64,000 nucleotides of DNA, taken from positions 1,054,001-1,118,000 of the forward strand of contig NZ_JAGHKP010000001.1 of the NCBI RefSeq assembly GCF_017742215.1. Reading direction: 5' to 3'. Every line of letters starts with the position of its first letter. Position 1 is the first letter of the stretch. The position numbers were made by a program, and so were the translations under genes. The notes beneath the pieces were generated by a model that did not search any database, was not told the origin of the DNA, and saw only the letters and a list, made by a program, of their open reading frames with translations. The DNA comes from Chitinophaga chungangae (GTDB taxonomy: Bacteria > Bacteroidota > Bacteroidia > Chitinophagales > Chitinophagaceae). Below, in pieces: positions 1 through 7,582 of the stretch.

Positions 1-178
1 TCCGCAGCACGGCCATAGGCAATTCGCCTTTTTCGAGCAGTCGCAGGGTTTGAGCCACTTCTTCATCCGTCGGGGAAAAAAGGGTGGCGGCATTCACGAA
101 AGCGGGGGGCAGATGTTGTTGGTTGTTCGCTATTACCAACGGTCTTTCATTTATATATATATTAACGGGTGTTTCCAT
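1..178 (-). CDS. N-terminal fragment, probable NUDIX hydrolase
   Basis: An open frame runs off the left edge of the window on the minus strand. It begins METPVNIYINERPLVI and continues as ...NAATLFSPTDEEVAQTLRLL.... This short beta-strand opening followed by a helical segment resembles the N-terminal extension of NUDIX proteins that sit beside pyrE in Chitinophagaceae. The Nudix box itself would lie outside the window, so the family call rests on resemblance and context. It diverges from pyrE, with only 48 bases between the two start codons. Confidence 0.5.
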   Translation of the reverse strand, partial: METPVNIYINERPLVIANNQQHLPPAFVNAATLFSPTDEEVAQTLRLLEKGELPMAVLR

Positions 179-210
179 GCTGCAAAAATAATCCTTTGCA
201 TTATTCATCG

Positions 211-218
211 TACTTTTG
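211..218 (+). promoter_or_regulatory. -7 promoter element of pyrE
   Basis: TACTTTTG matches the Bacteroidota -7 consensus TAnnTTTG. It ends 8 bases before the pyrE ATG at 227, so the transcript would have almost no leader. No well-spaced -33 TTG is visible. Confidence 0.5.
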
Positions 219-226
219 CCACCGTT

Positions 227-862
227 ATGAATAAAGTCAGTGAAAAACAGGTAGCTGAAAAGCTGCTCCAGATTCAGGCCGTAAAACTCAGCCCGGCCCA
301 GCCCTTTACCTGGGCTTCAGGATGGAAATCCCCGATCTATTGCGATAACCGCACGGTATTGTCTTTCCCGTACATCCGCGACTATATCAAATCCGAGCTT
401 GCCAACCTGATATTTGAGGCTTACCCGGAAGCGGCCGTGATCGCGGGCGTAGCTACGGCAGGCATTCCACATGGCGCCATGGTGGCCGATCAGCTGAAAC
501 TGCCGTTTATTTATGTACGGTCGAAGCCGAAAGAACATGGCATGGGCAACCGCATCGAAGGGGTATTGCAGCCGGGGCAGCCGGTAGTAGTGGTGGAAGA
601 CCTGATCTCTACCGGCAAAAGCAGCCTGGAAGCGGTACAGGCCATCCGTGAAGCGGGCGGCGAAGTGATCGGGATGGTATCGATCTTCAATTACGGTTTC
701 GATGTGGCGGTGAAAGCGTTCGAAGCGGCAGGCGTGCCCTTCCGGTCGCTGAGCAATTACAGCGCGCTGATAGAGCTGGCGGTGGAAAAAGGGACGGTTT
801 CCCCGGAACAGCAGGAGACCCTGAACGCCTGGCGCGCCGCTCCCGACGTGTGGGGGAAATAA
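227..862 (+). CDS. pyrE: Orotate phosphoribosyltransferase
   Basis: Catalyses transfer of orotate onto PRPP to give OMP, the fifth step of de novo pyrimidine synthesis, in the cytosol. The 211-residue product has the usual family length. The PRPP-binding loop VVVVEDLISTGKS lies at residues 120-132, and the substrate-facing segment near the N terminus (FTWASGWKSPIYCD) is intact. I chose the ATG at 227 because the open frame upstream of it has no family resemblance and overlaps both the promoter and the divergent gene. A TAnnTTTG element sits directly upstream. The gene is free-standing, without other pyr genes nearby. Confidence 0.95.
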   Translation: MNKVSEKQVAEKLLQIQAVKLSPAQPFTWASGWKSPIYCDNRTVLSFPYIRDYIKSELANLIFEAYPEAAVIAGVATAGIPHGAMVADQLKLPFIYVRSKPKEHGMGNRIEGVLQPGQPVVVVEDLISTGKSSLEAVQAIREAGGEVIGMVSIFNYGFDVAVKAFEAAGVPFRSLSNYSALIELAVEKGTVSPEQQETLNAWRAAPDVWGK

Positions 863-912
863 ACAGGATATATTTACGTTTATTTGTATATTGAGACTTA
901 AATAATCATGCT

Positions 913-1284
913 ATGCGTATCATTCAACTCATGCTGGTGTTCATTTTGTGCGGTGCAGGCGCTGCCATGGCCCAGTCTAACAAACAAACGCTGACCACGG
1001 CCAAGATCAAGGTGCCTTCCGTGCAGTGCAACATGTGCAAAGACAGGATCCAGCGTTATTTCCTGAAGGAAGAAGGGGTGAAAAGTATGGTGGTGGACGT
1101 TAAAAAGAAAGAAGCTACCGTAAAATACTATACCGACCGTACGAATATTGAGAACATCAAAACCGCGATCGCAAACGCGGGTTATGATGCGGACGATGTA
1201 ACGGCCAACGAAGATTCCTACGATGCCCTGCCGAAGTGCTGCAAGAAACCTGAAGACGGCGGAGGGCCGGTGAAAAAGAACTAA
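913..1284 (+). CDS. Secreted heavy-metal-associated (HMA) domain protein
   Basis: A 123-residue protein with an N-terminal signal peptide (cleavage likely after AMA at 18-20), followed by one HMA/ferredoxin-like domain. The metal-binding CxxC is CNMC at residues 39-42, and a further CC pair sits at 109-110 in a short charged tail. Such domains bind Cu(I) or other soft metals in chaperones and P-type ATPases. Here the domain stands alone and would be periplasmic, so a metal-scavenging or delivery role is inferred, not shown. It follows pyrE by 50 bases and ends at a strong terminator. Confidence 0.75.
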   Translation: MRIIQLMLVFILCGAGAAMAQSNKQTLTTAKIKVPSVQCNMCKDRIQRYFLKEEGVKSMVVDVKKKEATVKYYTDRTNIENIKTAIANAGYDADDVTANEDSYDALPKCCKKPEDGGGPVKKN

Positions 1285-1305
1285 CTCACGTAAATTTTAT
1301 ATTAC

Positions 1306-1336
1306 AACCGCTCCGGAGTTCCGGGGCGGTTTTTTA
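1306..1336 (+). terminator. Rho-independent terminator after HMA gene
   Basis: An 11-bp stem (AACCGCTCCGG / CCGGGGCGGTT, one wobble pair) with an AGTT loop is followed by a T run. It overlaps the end of the decayed hepT frame on the other strand. Confidence 0.85.
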
Positions 1337-1347
1337 TTGGGCTTAAC

Positions 1348-1670
1348 CTAAGCTTCCCCGGAGAGTAAGCCATCAATCTCTTTGAGCAAACCGGCAGCCT
1401 GTATTGTATGATATCCCACACGATCTGGTTATTTATCCCAAAGTATTCATGAATGATGAAATTTCTAAAGTCTTTAATGATCCTCCACTCAATTCCGGGA
1501 TGTAATTCCTTAAAATCGGCTGGAATTCTTGAAGAAGCTTCTCCAATAATTTCAAAATTTCTTTCTACCGCATCCTTTGTTTTTGAGTCGGCCTCATAAG
1601 CATCGAAGGAAATGCCTTTGGTATACTCAAGAATTTTACTGATAGAAACCTTAATATCCAGTAGCAGCAA
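1348..1670 (-). pseudogene. Decayed HepT-like toxin (DUF86)
   Basis: The frame reads through typical HepT/DUF86 sequence (SKILEYTKG, RNFEIIGEASSRIP) and retains the RX4HXY nuclease signature as RNFIIHEY. Near the 3' end the frame breaks: after ...WDIIQYRLP a one-base deletion diverts translation. In the next frame the expected ending GLLKEIDGLLSGEA appears, followed by a TAG at 1348-1350. No ATG start is present; an in-frame TTG at 1670 is the best candidate, and the usual N terminus is shortened. In intact HepT-MntA systems HepT is an HEPN RNase that MntA inactivates by AMPylation. Both partners are damaged here. Confidence 0.75.
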
Positions 1671-1794
1671 TGATACGTGCGTTCAGATGGATAAGGTTTT
1701 TTTCTATATAAGGCAAATACTGCGGTTTTATGCCCTTCCGTGAAACCATGTCAATTTTATGGTGGAAGGTATGGTCGAATGCCCCTGTCCCCAT
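1651..1794 (-). pseudogene. Remnant of MntA-type nucleotidyltransferase antitoxin
   Basis: A 47-codon open frame lies immediately upstream of the hepT remnant and overlaps its start, as intact MntA-HepT pairs do. The piece KIDMVSRKGIKPQYLPYIEK resembles the C terminus of MntA-like minimal nucleotidyltransferases (K-hD-hV...h-P-Y-I). The catalytic GSxxxGxxxxxSDxD part is absent, because the frame begins at an ATG overlapping the stop of the neighbouring lipoprotein gene. The 5' part has therefore been deleted. I infer a deletion scar; the antitoxin cannot be active. Confidence 0.6.
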
Positions 1795-2249
1795 CAAAAA
1801 AAGTCCAGTTTCTGCTTCGTCTCGCAACGGATCGGGAAGGGCAGGTAAACGCCTTTTTTGCCCACTTTGCAGTTGCCTGAGGCCTTGATCGTGACCTCCT
1901 TGTTGCCGAGAGCGCCCAGCACATTTTTGAAAACGTTGCCCATTTCCACGTCCAGTTTCACGGGGAAATAAAAGGTGTCGCGGGCGGGGATGTCGATCAG
2001 GGTGTCCTGCAAAGAATGGCCGACTTTGGTATCGTCAAGAAAAACGTCGAACTCGGCATCTTTGAGGCGGAGCGAAAAATTGTTCGGGTTGAAATAGGCG
2101 AGCTCCATTTTAACGGTGCTTTTTGAGAAACTCAGGCTTTCGAAATCGAAACTGGCGACCCGGAGAAATTCCAGGTCCTTCATTTTATCGCAGGAACTGA
2201 GCCCTCCCCAAATGAACAAAATAACGAGGCACCAACGAAACCGTTTCAT
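1794..2249 (-). CDS. LEA-type-2-like lipoprotein
   Basis: A 151-residue protein with a lipoprotein signal peptide ending in GGLSSC, so Cys20 would be lipidated. The mature part fits a LEA_2/WHy-like all-beta fold: it has alternating strands, an AYFNPNNFSLRL segment typical of these domains, and repeated short hydrophobic strands. Function in bacteria is not established; related proteins are thought to act in envelope stress or hydration. It is transcribed alone, away from the genes at 2.5 kb, and its stop overlaps the MntA remnant. Confidence 0.6.
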   Translation of the reverse strand: MKRFRWCLVILFIWGGLSSCDKMKDLEFLRVASFDFESLSFSKSTVKMELAYFNPNNFSLRLKDAEFDVFLDDTKVGHSLQDTLIDIPARDTFYFPVKLDVEMGNVFKNVLGALGNKEVTIKASGNCKVGKKGVYLPFPIRCETKQKLDFF

Positions 2250-2588
2250 GAACTGCTGTTTAAGATTTCATCAAACCTACGAAACTCCATCTAAAGATTA
2301 CGTTAAAGGTTCATTTCCGGAAGGCTGGGAGCGTGCCTCCTGCTTCAAATTTTACTTCAAGTAAAAATGCGTCAAAATCAATCATTTTTCAGACTAATAA
2401 CTTTAGTATTTTTGTTGACTTTTACAATTCCGCTTTAAACTGCGGAATCCTAAAATAAATAGCATATTTAATATCATTCTATGAACTGCATTTCAATAAA
2501 TTATGCAATTGAATTGATAACTTAACATTAAATTTTAAACAGGCGGTTTTCATCATTTTTACACCCGGAAAAGTTCAATCGTGACGAT
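2250..2588. other. AT-rich intergenic region
   Basis: No gene is supported here. A TATTTTTG at 2407-2414 matches the -7 consensus and could drive the WbqC gene with a leader of about 170 bases, but no -33 TTG stands at the right distance. Confidence 0.4.
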
Positions 2589-3218
2589 ATGACAGCAACG
2601 AACAATTCGAAAATTTTACTTATTGAAAGTCAATACTTTCCATCAGTTTATTTTTATAAAACTTTAATTGAGAGCGAAATATTACAAATTGAGAGATATG
2701 AACACTACCAAAAGGTGAGTTTCAGGAACCGTTGTTACGTTGCGGGGCCGAACGGCGTCATCCTTTTGAGCGTTCCCCTTTCGAAGGGAAAAAATCAGCG
2801 GACGGTAATGAAGGATGTCCGGATCAGCAATGTGGAAAACTGGCAGGCCCTTCATTGGAAGACCCTCACTTCCGCTTACCGCCGTTCCCCCTGGTTCGAA
2901 TATTTTGAACCGGAACTGGAAGAATTGTATGAAAAGCGGTTCGAGTTCCTGCTGGACTGGAACCTTGCCTGCCTCGAATGGGTCAACCAGGCGCTGGGCA
3001 TACACCCCGAGGTCCGGCTGACGGACGAGTTCCGCAAAACTTACGACCCGGCCACCAATGTTTCCGATAAAAGGGACCATATGGTGCCCGGTCAGCTCCC
3101 GGAAGAAGCGCCCGTTTACACCCAGGTTTTTGGCGAGCGCACGGGTTTTTTCCCGAACCTCAGCATCCTGGACCTGTTATTCTGCGAAGGAAAAAGGGGA
3201 CTTGAACTATTAAAATGA
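2589..3218 (+). CDS. WbqC family protein
   Basis: A 209-residue soluble protein that matches the WbqC-like family. It opens with a short strand and ESQYFPSVYFYKTL, followed by ...RNRCYVAGPNGVILLSVPL and the strongly conserved region around WKTLTSAYRRSPWFEYF. WbqC-like proteins occur in O-antigen clusters of some proteobacteria and widely in Bacteroidota, and their biochemical role is unproven. No polysaccharide genes flank it here, so context does not sharpen the call. The start ATG at 2589 gives the family-typical N terminus. Confidence 0.8.
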   Translation: MTATNNSKILLIESQYFPSVYFYKTLIESEILQIERYEHYQKVSFRNRCYVAGPNGVILLSVPLSKGKNQRTVMKDVRISNVENWQALHWKTLTSAYRRSPWFEYFEPELEELYEKRFEFLLDWNLACLEWVNQALGIHPEVRLTDEFRKTYDPATNVSDKRDHMVPGQLPEEAPVYTQVFGERTGFFPNLSILDLLFCEGKRGLELLK

Positions 3219-3541
3219 TTCTGAAGCGATTGTAATATTCCTGTCATGCTCTTACATATAAGGGAATAAGATATTGGGTTGTTGTTATTTTTATTAGATA
3301 TAATTATGCTGAATTAATTGACTGTCAAACAATTAATATAGTTATTCACCTTTCATAAAAAAGAGGGAAAAATTTTGGTTTTCCATTAGAACAAAGTGTT
3401 AGATTTGCATCCGATTTTGCTGGGTCAACGAACTTACGTAGGTATTGTGATTTGCTTTCAACTATCAAACCAGAAGTCCTCCAGCTCATTTATACTGTAG
3501 TTTAAGTTTTTACTAACTCTAAAATTCATTCACAGCGTTAA
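3219..3541. other. AT-rich leader/promoter region of the decarboxylase gene
   Basis: No open frame worth calling. It contains a -7-like element TAGATTTG at 3400-3407 with a TTTTGG 22 bases upstream, leaving an untranslated leader of about 130 bases before the gene at 3542. No riboswitch fold was recognised by eye. Confidence 0.5.
3400..3407 (+). promoter_or_regulatory. -7 promoter element upstream of speA
   Basis: TAGATTTG fits TAnnTTTG. A TTTG at 3374-3377 lies 22 bases upstream, close to the usual -33 spacing. Confidence 0.45.
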
Positions 3542-4939
3542 ATGAACAACACCTATACGGACCTCGTTAACCAAACCTTCGAGTTCCCCCAGGAGGGTTT
3601 CGAAGTGAAGGACAACAACCTCGTGTTTAACGGGTTGGATATCCGGGCCCTGATCGACAAGTACGGGACGCCTTTCAAACTGACCTATCTTCCCAAGATC
3701 GGGATGCAGGTGAACAGGGCGAAAAAGATGTTCCAGGACGCGATCAAAAAGAACCGGTACGATGGCAATTATTATTATTGTTATTGCACCAAAAGTTCGC
3801 ACTTCTCCTTTATTATGGAGGAGACCCTGAAACACGGGGTGCATATCGAAACTTCCTTCGCCTACGATATTGATATCATCAATAAACTGTACGAAAGGAA
3901 AAAGATAAGCAAGGACACGTACGTTATCTGCAACGGTTATAAGACAAAAACTTATACCCGCAGCATCGCCAAACTGGTCAACAGCGGTTTTACCAATGTG
4001 ATACCGGTACTGGACAATAAAGAGGAGTTGGAAGACTATTCCAAATTCATCCGCACCAAAGATCCCGTTAAACTGGGCATCCGGATCGCGGCGGAAGAGG
4101 AGCCGACCTTCGACTTTTATACCTCCCGTTTGGGCGTTGCCCCCCGCGACATCCTCGAGTTTTACGTGGACAAGCTGAAGGGTAACCCGAAGTTCGAGCT
4201 GAAAATGCTCCACTTCTTTATGAACAAGGGGATCAAGGACGATATATTTTACTGGAGCCAGTTCAACAAAGTGTTGAACCTCTACTGCCAGCTGAAAAAG
4301 ATCGCTCCCGAACTGGAAAGCATTAACCTCGGCGGCGGCTTCCCGATCAAACACTCCCTCGGGTTCGACTACGATTACGCTTACATCGTGAACGAGATCG
4401 TAGCCAACATCAAGAGCGTTTGCAAAAAGAACAAAGTGCCCGTTCCCGACATTTACACGGAATTCGGCTCGTTCACAGTGGGAGAGAGCGGCGCAGTGAT
4501 CTACAGCGTGCTGGGCGAAAAACAACAGAACGACCGCGAGGCCTGGTATATGATCGACAGTTCTTTCATTACCACGCTGCCGGACACCTGGGGCATCGGC
4601 GAGAAATTCCTGATGCTGCCCATCAACAAATGGGACCAGGAATACCAGGAGGTGCACCTTGGAGGGCTTACCTGCGACGGGTACGACTTCTACACCTCGG
4701 AAGAACACATCAACGCCGTGTTCCTTCCCAAGCTGACCAACGGGGAGCCTCTGTATATCGGGTTCTTCCACACCGGCGCCTACCAGGATCAACTGAGCGG
4801 GTACGGGGGCATCAAGCACTGCCTGATCCCTTCCCCCAAACACGTGATCGTAGGCTACGATAAAAACGGACAATTAAAAGACTGGTTATATGCCAAGGAG
4901 CAAACCTCCCAAAGCATGCTGAAAATTTTGGGTTATTAA
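3542..4939 (+). CDS. speA: Biosynthetic arginine decarboxylase, fold type III PLP enzyme
   Basis: Predicted to convert arginine to agmatine for polyamine synthesis. The 465-residue protein belongs to the ornithine/arginine/diaminopimelate decarboxylase superfamily (alanine-racemase-like barrel plus C-terminal beta domain) in the short Bacteroidota form. The likely PLP lysine is Lys84 in CYCTKSSH. The phosphate-binding glycine loop is NLGGGFP around residues 262-268. The region TEFGSFTVGESGAVIY and the C-terminal GFFHTGAYQ are typical of this subfamily. It is much shorter than E. coli SpeA, so a related decarboxylase specificity cannot be excluded. It is monocistronic, with a perfect terminator behind it. 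Confidence 0.85.
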   Translation: MNNTYTDLVNQTFEFPQEGFEVKDNNLVFNGLDIRALIDKYGTPFKLTYLPKIGMQVNRAKKMFQDAIKKNRYDGNYYYCYCTKSSHFSFIMEETLKHGVHIETSFAYDIDIINKLYERKKISKDTYVICNGYKTKTYTRSIAKLVNSGFTNVIPVLDNKEELEDYSKFIRTKDPVKLGIRIAAEEEPTFDFYTSRLGVAPRDILEFYVDKLKGNPKFELKMLHFFMNKGIKDDIFYWSQFNKVLNLYCQLKKIAPELESINLGGGFPIKHSLGFDYDYAYIVNEIVANIKSVCKKNKVPVPDIYTEFGSFTVGESGAVIYSVLGEKQQNDREAWYMIDSSFITTLPDTWGIGEKFLMLPINKWDQEYQEVHLGGLTCDGYDFYTSEEHINAVFLPKLTNGEPLYIGFFHTGAYQDQLSGYGGIKHCLIPSPKHVIVGYDKNGQLKDWLYAKEQTSQSMLKILGY

Positions 4940-4964
4940 AAAAATGGGTTAGTAATCCACTTAA

Positions 4965-4996
4965 AAACCCTCCGGTTCTCCGGAGGGTTTCTGTTT
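4965..4996 (+). terminator. Terminator after speA
   Basis: A perfect 11-bp stem AAACCCTCCGG / CCGGAGGGTTT with a TTCT loop, followed by a T-rich tract. Confidence 0.9.
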
Positions 4997-5142
4997 TTAT
5001 AGCGGTTATAACCCGGTGCAACCGTTTGTACCAAAACGCCCGGAATTCACAAAGGGGTTCGGTAACTTAAGTAAAACATCGCAAGACCGCGTTCTCTTTC
5101 CGCCGCTTTCGTTTTACGGAACCTGACTATCACATAATTGAA

Positions 5143-5166
5143 TAGGCTCTCCAGGGGGAGAGCCTA
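5143..5166. other. Perfect intergenic hairpin
   Basis: TAGGCTCTCC and GGAGAGCCTA form a perfect 10-bp stem with an AGGG loop. No T run follows on either strand, so it does not look like a standard terminator. Its role is unknown. Confidence 0.5.
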
Positions 5167-5194
5167 CAATTTCATAGGATAGATCGATCCAACA

Positions 5195-5322
5195 TTCATA
5201 GCAAGGGAATAAAAGGAAACTCAAGGCATAAGGTAAAAAGGAACATTTCAAGGCACAAGGAAAAAGGAACCATTCATGGCATAAGGACAAGGAAATCTCA
5301 AGGTATCGGGCAATAGGTTACG
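5195..5322. repeat. Degenerate 25-27 bp tandem repeats
   Basis: Five head-to-tail purine-rich units begin at about 5195, 5221, 5246, 5273 and 5298, with a consensus near TTCAAGGCATAAGGAAAAAG GAAC. Unit length varies between 25 and 27 bases, so the array is not coding. It lies in the 500-base gap between speA and the next gene. Confidence 0.65.
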
Positions 5323-5468
5323 AATAATTACGTAATCAAAAATAGTTCGCCTTCTTTCGATTGCAAATACCATTTAGTTGTATCTTTTAACAACTTTTTT
5401 ACACAAAATACGTTGCGACCATTTCGGCCCCATACTTGATAATATTAAATTAAGCCGCTTTATCAATT

Positions 5469-5930
5469 ATGAAATATTTCAAATTACTCCCTTTTATATT
5501 ATTAATCATATGTTCCCGCCCTGCCGCAGCGCAGCATTCAGAGGAAGAAGCCGTAAAGAACGCCATCCGTCAACTATTTGAAGGAATGAAACGCGGGGAT
5601 AGCGCGATGGTAAAGGCCGTCTTCTACGAAAACCCTGTAATGCAGACCGCTCTTACCACCAAAGACGGCAGCCTCCGCCTGGTAACCGCCTCCCTTGAAA
5701 AATTTCTAACAGCCGTAGGTACGCCTCACACGGACGTGTGGGATGAGCGGATTACGTTTAGCAAAGTTTTAGTAGACGGGCCGCTCGCCAGCGTATGGAC
5801 CCCGTATTCGTTTTACCTCAACAACAAGTTCGCCCATTGCGGGGTCAATTCTTTCCAGTTATTCAAAAGCCCGGAAGGTTGGAAGATCATTTACCTGGTA
5901 GATACAAGAAGGAAGGATAAGTGCCTTTAA
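5469..5930 (+). CDS. Secreted NTF2-like (SnoaL/DUF4440-type) protein
   Basis: A 153-residue protein with a signal peptide (cleavage likely after AAAQ at 19-22) followed by a helix-rich start, EEEAVKNAIRQLFEGMKRGD, and beta strands ending in GWKIIYLVDTRR. This is the pattern of NTF2-like cone-shaped domains. No catalytic residues can be assigned, and such proteins are often small-molecule binders. It is a single gene, convergent with the membrane protein at 5939. Confidence 0.6.
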   Translation: MKYFKLLPFILLIICSRPAAAQHSEEEAVKNAIRQLFEGMKRGDSAMVKAVFYENPVMQTALTTKDGSLRLVTASLEKFLTAVGTPHTDVWDERITFSKVLVDGPLASVWTPYSFYLNNKFAHCGVNSFQLFKSPEGWKIIYLVDTRRKDKCL

Positions 5931-5938
5931 ACCGGCGG

Positions 5939-6772
5939 TTATTCCGGCTGCGCCCCGTCCAGGTACTGGATGGCGGTGTCGCATTGTTTTTCGATCTCTG
6001 AAAAGCAGGCATCCAGCATTTCGGTGTTGCCCTCCTGGTTCTCGGTTTTGCCTGAGCGGGAAAGCCCCTTTACCAGCAGGAACTGTTTGGTCAATTTCTG
6101 GTTGATCATGGCAGTGAATCGCTGCTGCTGCTCCAACCGGGCCTTTTGTTCCATCCGGGTGATGTTCAGGTAATACACGCCCCATACCCGCAGGCATACG
6201 ATCATGTAACCCGCCATCAGGAAAGGGGTAACGAGGTATTTGTCCATGGGGGAATAGGTAGGCGGCAGCAATACCGGGATGTTGTTGATCTTGATAACGG
6301 CCACCAGCCCGAGATATGCCAGCAAAACGCCGCTTAGTCCCAATGCCGCCCGGAGGTTAAGCACGAAGTAGCCGAGAAGGCAGGCCATCATCCAGGGTAT
6401 GGCATAAATGGGGGATACGTCCAGGTCGTTGGCGAAGGAGCTGACCATCGGCACTACCAGGGTGTTGAGCGAGGCAATCGCGCCGGTGACGGCGATATTG
6501 ACGCCCGCGGCCATCAATGCGGCGCATAACACGAAAATGGAGACAAAACAAACGGTGACGAACGTATTGGTCCAGTCCCGGTGATAGATCACCGCCGGCA
6601 GGATAGGCAGCAGTACGAGGCTGTAGAAGAAAAGATAATCGAACAGCATTTTGACACGGGCCTGCTCGAAGGGGCAGGCGGTATTACGTATAAGCCTTCC
6701 TGTTACCCATGTTTCGGCGTAGCCGTAAAGGGTATTCGAGAGACGACGTAAACTGTTCACCGTGGCAGGCAT
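5939..6772 (-). CDS. Orphan multi-pass membrane protein resembling a histidine-kinase sensor half
   Basis: A 277-residue protein with about six transmembrane segments between residues 45 and 200, then a cytoplasmic tail of about 75 residues that looks like a coiled helix (EQKARLEQQQRFTAMINQKL). The layout resembles the membrane input part and linker of Bacteroidota sensor kinases. The tail has no H-box histidine in the expected context and no ATPase N/G boxes, and it stops soon after. I do not recognise a family. It could be a true kinase-less sensor or a truncated kinase. Confidence 0.55.
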   Translation of the reverse strand: MPATVNSLRRLSNTLYGYAETWVTGRLIRNTACPFEQARVKMLFDYLFFYSLVLLPILPAVIYHRDWTNTFVTVCFVSIFVLCAALMAAGVNIAVTGAIASLNTLVVPMVSSFANDLDVSPIYAIPWMMACLLGYFVLNLRAALGLSGVLLAYLGLVAVIKINNIPVLLPPTYSPMDKYLVTPFLMAGYMIVCLRVWGVYYLNITRMEQKARLEQQQRFTAMINQKLTKQFLLVKGLSRSGKTENQEGNTEMLDACFSEIEKQCDTAIQYLDGAQPE

Positions 6773-6848
6773 AAGGGCTACATGCTTTCCAGCAAGGTAC
6801 TCTCATCCTGCGGCCCCGCCATTCAACGTTAGTGGTAATTTGAGGGCA

Positions 6849-6882
6849 TAAAAAAAGGAGCCGCTCTTGAAAGAGCAGCTCC
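6849..6882 (-). terminator. Terminator after hsp20
   Basis: Read on the minus strand, GGAGCTGCTC pairs with GAGCGGCTCC (one mismatch) around a TTTCAA loop, followed by seven T residues. Confidence 0.8.
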
Positions 6883-6926
6883 GTAATGTTGAAATTCGAA
6901 TGTCAAATCGCAACTATTCCTAACCC

Positions 6927-7367
6927 TTATGCAACTGTAATTTCTTTTACGGTTTCCTGTTTTGCCTCTTTTTTGGGCAGGGTCAGTTTCAGGACGCCGT
7001 TATCGTATTTCGCGTTGATCTTTTCAGCATCCACGTTCTCGTCCAGGTTAAAGGAGCGGGAGAAGGAGCGGAAGCTGTATTCGCGCCGGATGTGTTTGTC
7101 GGTTTCTTCTTTCTGTTCGGTTTTCTTTTCCGCGCTGATAGTCAATGTCTGTGCGTCGATCTTGATCTTGAAGTCTTCTTTGGCCAGGCCGGGCGCTACC
7201 ACGTCGAGCACATAGGCGTCTTTGGTTTCCACGATGTTAACCGGCGTATGGCTGCCGAAGAAATCGGAGGTGGCGAAGTCGCGGTTAATGAATTTGCCGT
7301 TGAAAATATCGTCTACAAGGCTGCTAAAGGTCTTAACCGGCTGATGATTGAATTTTACGAGTGTCAT
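6927..7367 (-). CDS. Hsp20/alpha-crystallin family small heat-shock protein
   Basis: A 146-residue ATP-independent holdase chaperone of the cytosol. A short N-terminal arm (residues 1-40) is followed by an alpha-crystallin domain from about 41 (TPVNIVETKDAYVLDVVAPG) to about 130. It ends with GVLKLTLPK and a C-terminal tail carrying the basic EITVA extension. Length and arrangement are typical. It stands alone and diverges from the bacilliredoxin gene. The 215-base gap between them contains two palindromes that may control one or both genes. Confidence 0.93.
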   Translation of the reverse strand: MTLVKFNHQPVKTFSSLVDDIFNGKFINRDFATSDFFGSHTPVNIVETKDAYVLDVVAPGLAKEDFKIKIDAQTLTISAEKKTEQKEETDKHIRREYSFRSFSRSFNLDENVDAEKINAKYDNGVLKLTLPKKEAKQETVKEITVA

Positions 7368-7478
7368 AGTGTTTATAATTTTGAGTTAAACCATTTTTTT
7401 CGGTTACGCGAGGTATAGATCAAATGGGATACCAATGCCGGAAAACGGTAAATTGTGCAGAAGATAGACGTGTTTTAA

Positions 7479-7491
7479 TGACAAGTTGTCA
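7479..7491. promoter_or_regulatory. Palindromic operator-like site A
   Basis: TGACAAGTTGTCA is a perfect 13-bp palindrome with a central G. Its centre lies 31 bases from that of a near copy at 7511-7521. Confidence 0.55.
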
Positions 7492-7510
7492 AAACATTTG
7501 TATATTTGCA

Positions 7511-7521
7511 GACAAATTGTC
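7511..7521. promoter_or_regulatory. Palindromic operator-like site B
   Basis: GACAAATTGTC repeats the core of site A with a different central base. A TATATTTG -7-like element (7501-7508) lies between the two sites. Confidence 0.55.
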
Positions 7522-7536
7522 AAAATACGATATTTA

Positions 7537-7566
7537 TTGAAGTATGTCGATATATTATTAACTTTG
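7537..7566 (+). promoter_or_regulatory. Promoter of the bacilliredoxin gene
   Basis: TTG at 7537-7539 and TAACTTTG at 7559-7566 are 19 bases apart, the expected Bacteroidota -33/-7 geometry. The start codon follows 16 bases later. Confidence 0.65.
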
Positions 7567-7582
7567 CAAAAAACAAATAATT

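Noticed and set aside
5378..5388. -7 promoter element TATCTTTT before the NTF2-like gene
   Set aside because: It lacks the final G of TAnnTTTG and has no spaced -33 box, so it is not listed as a feature.
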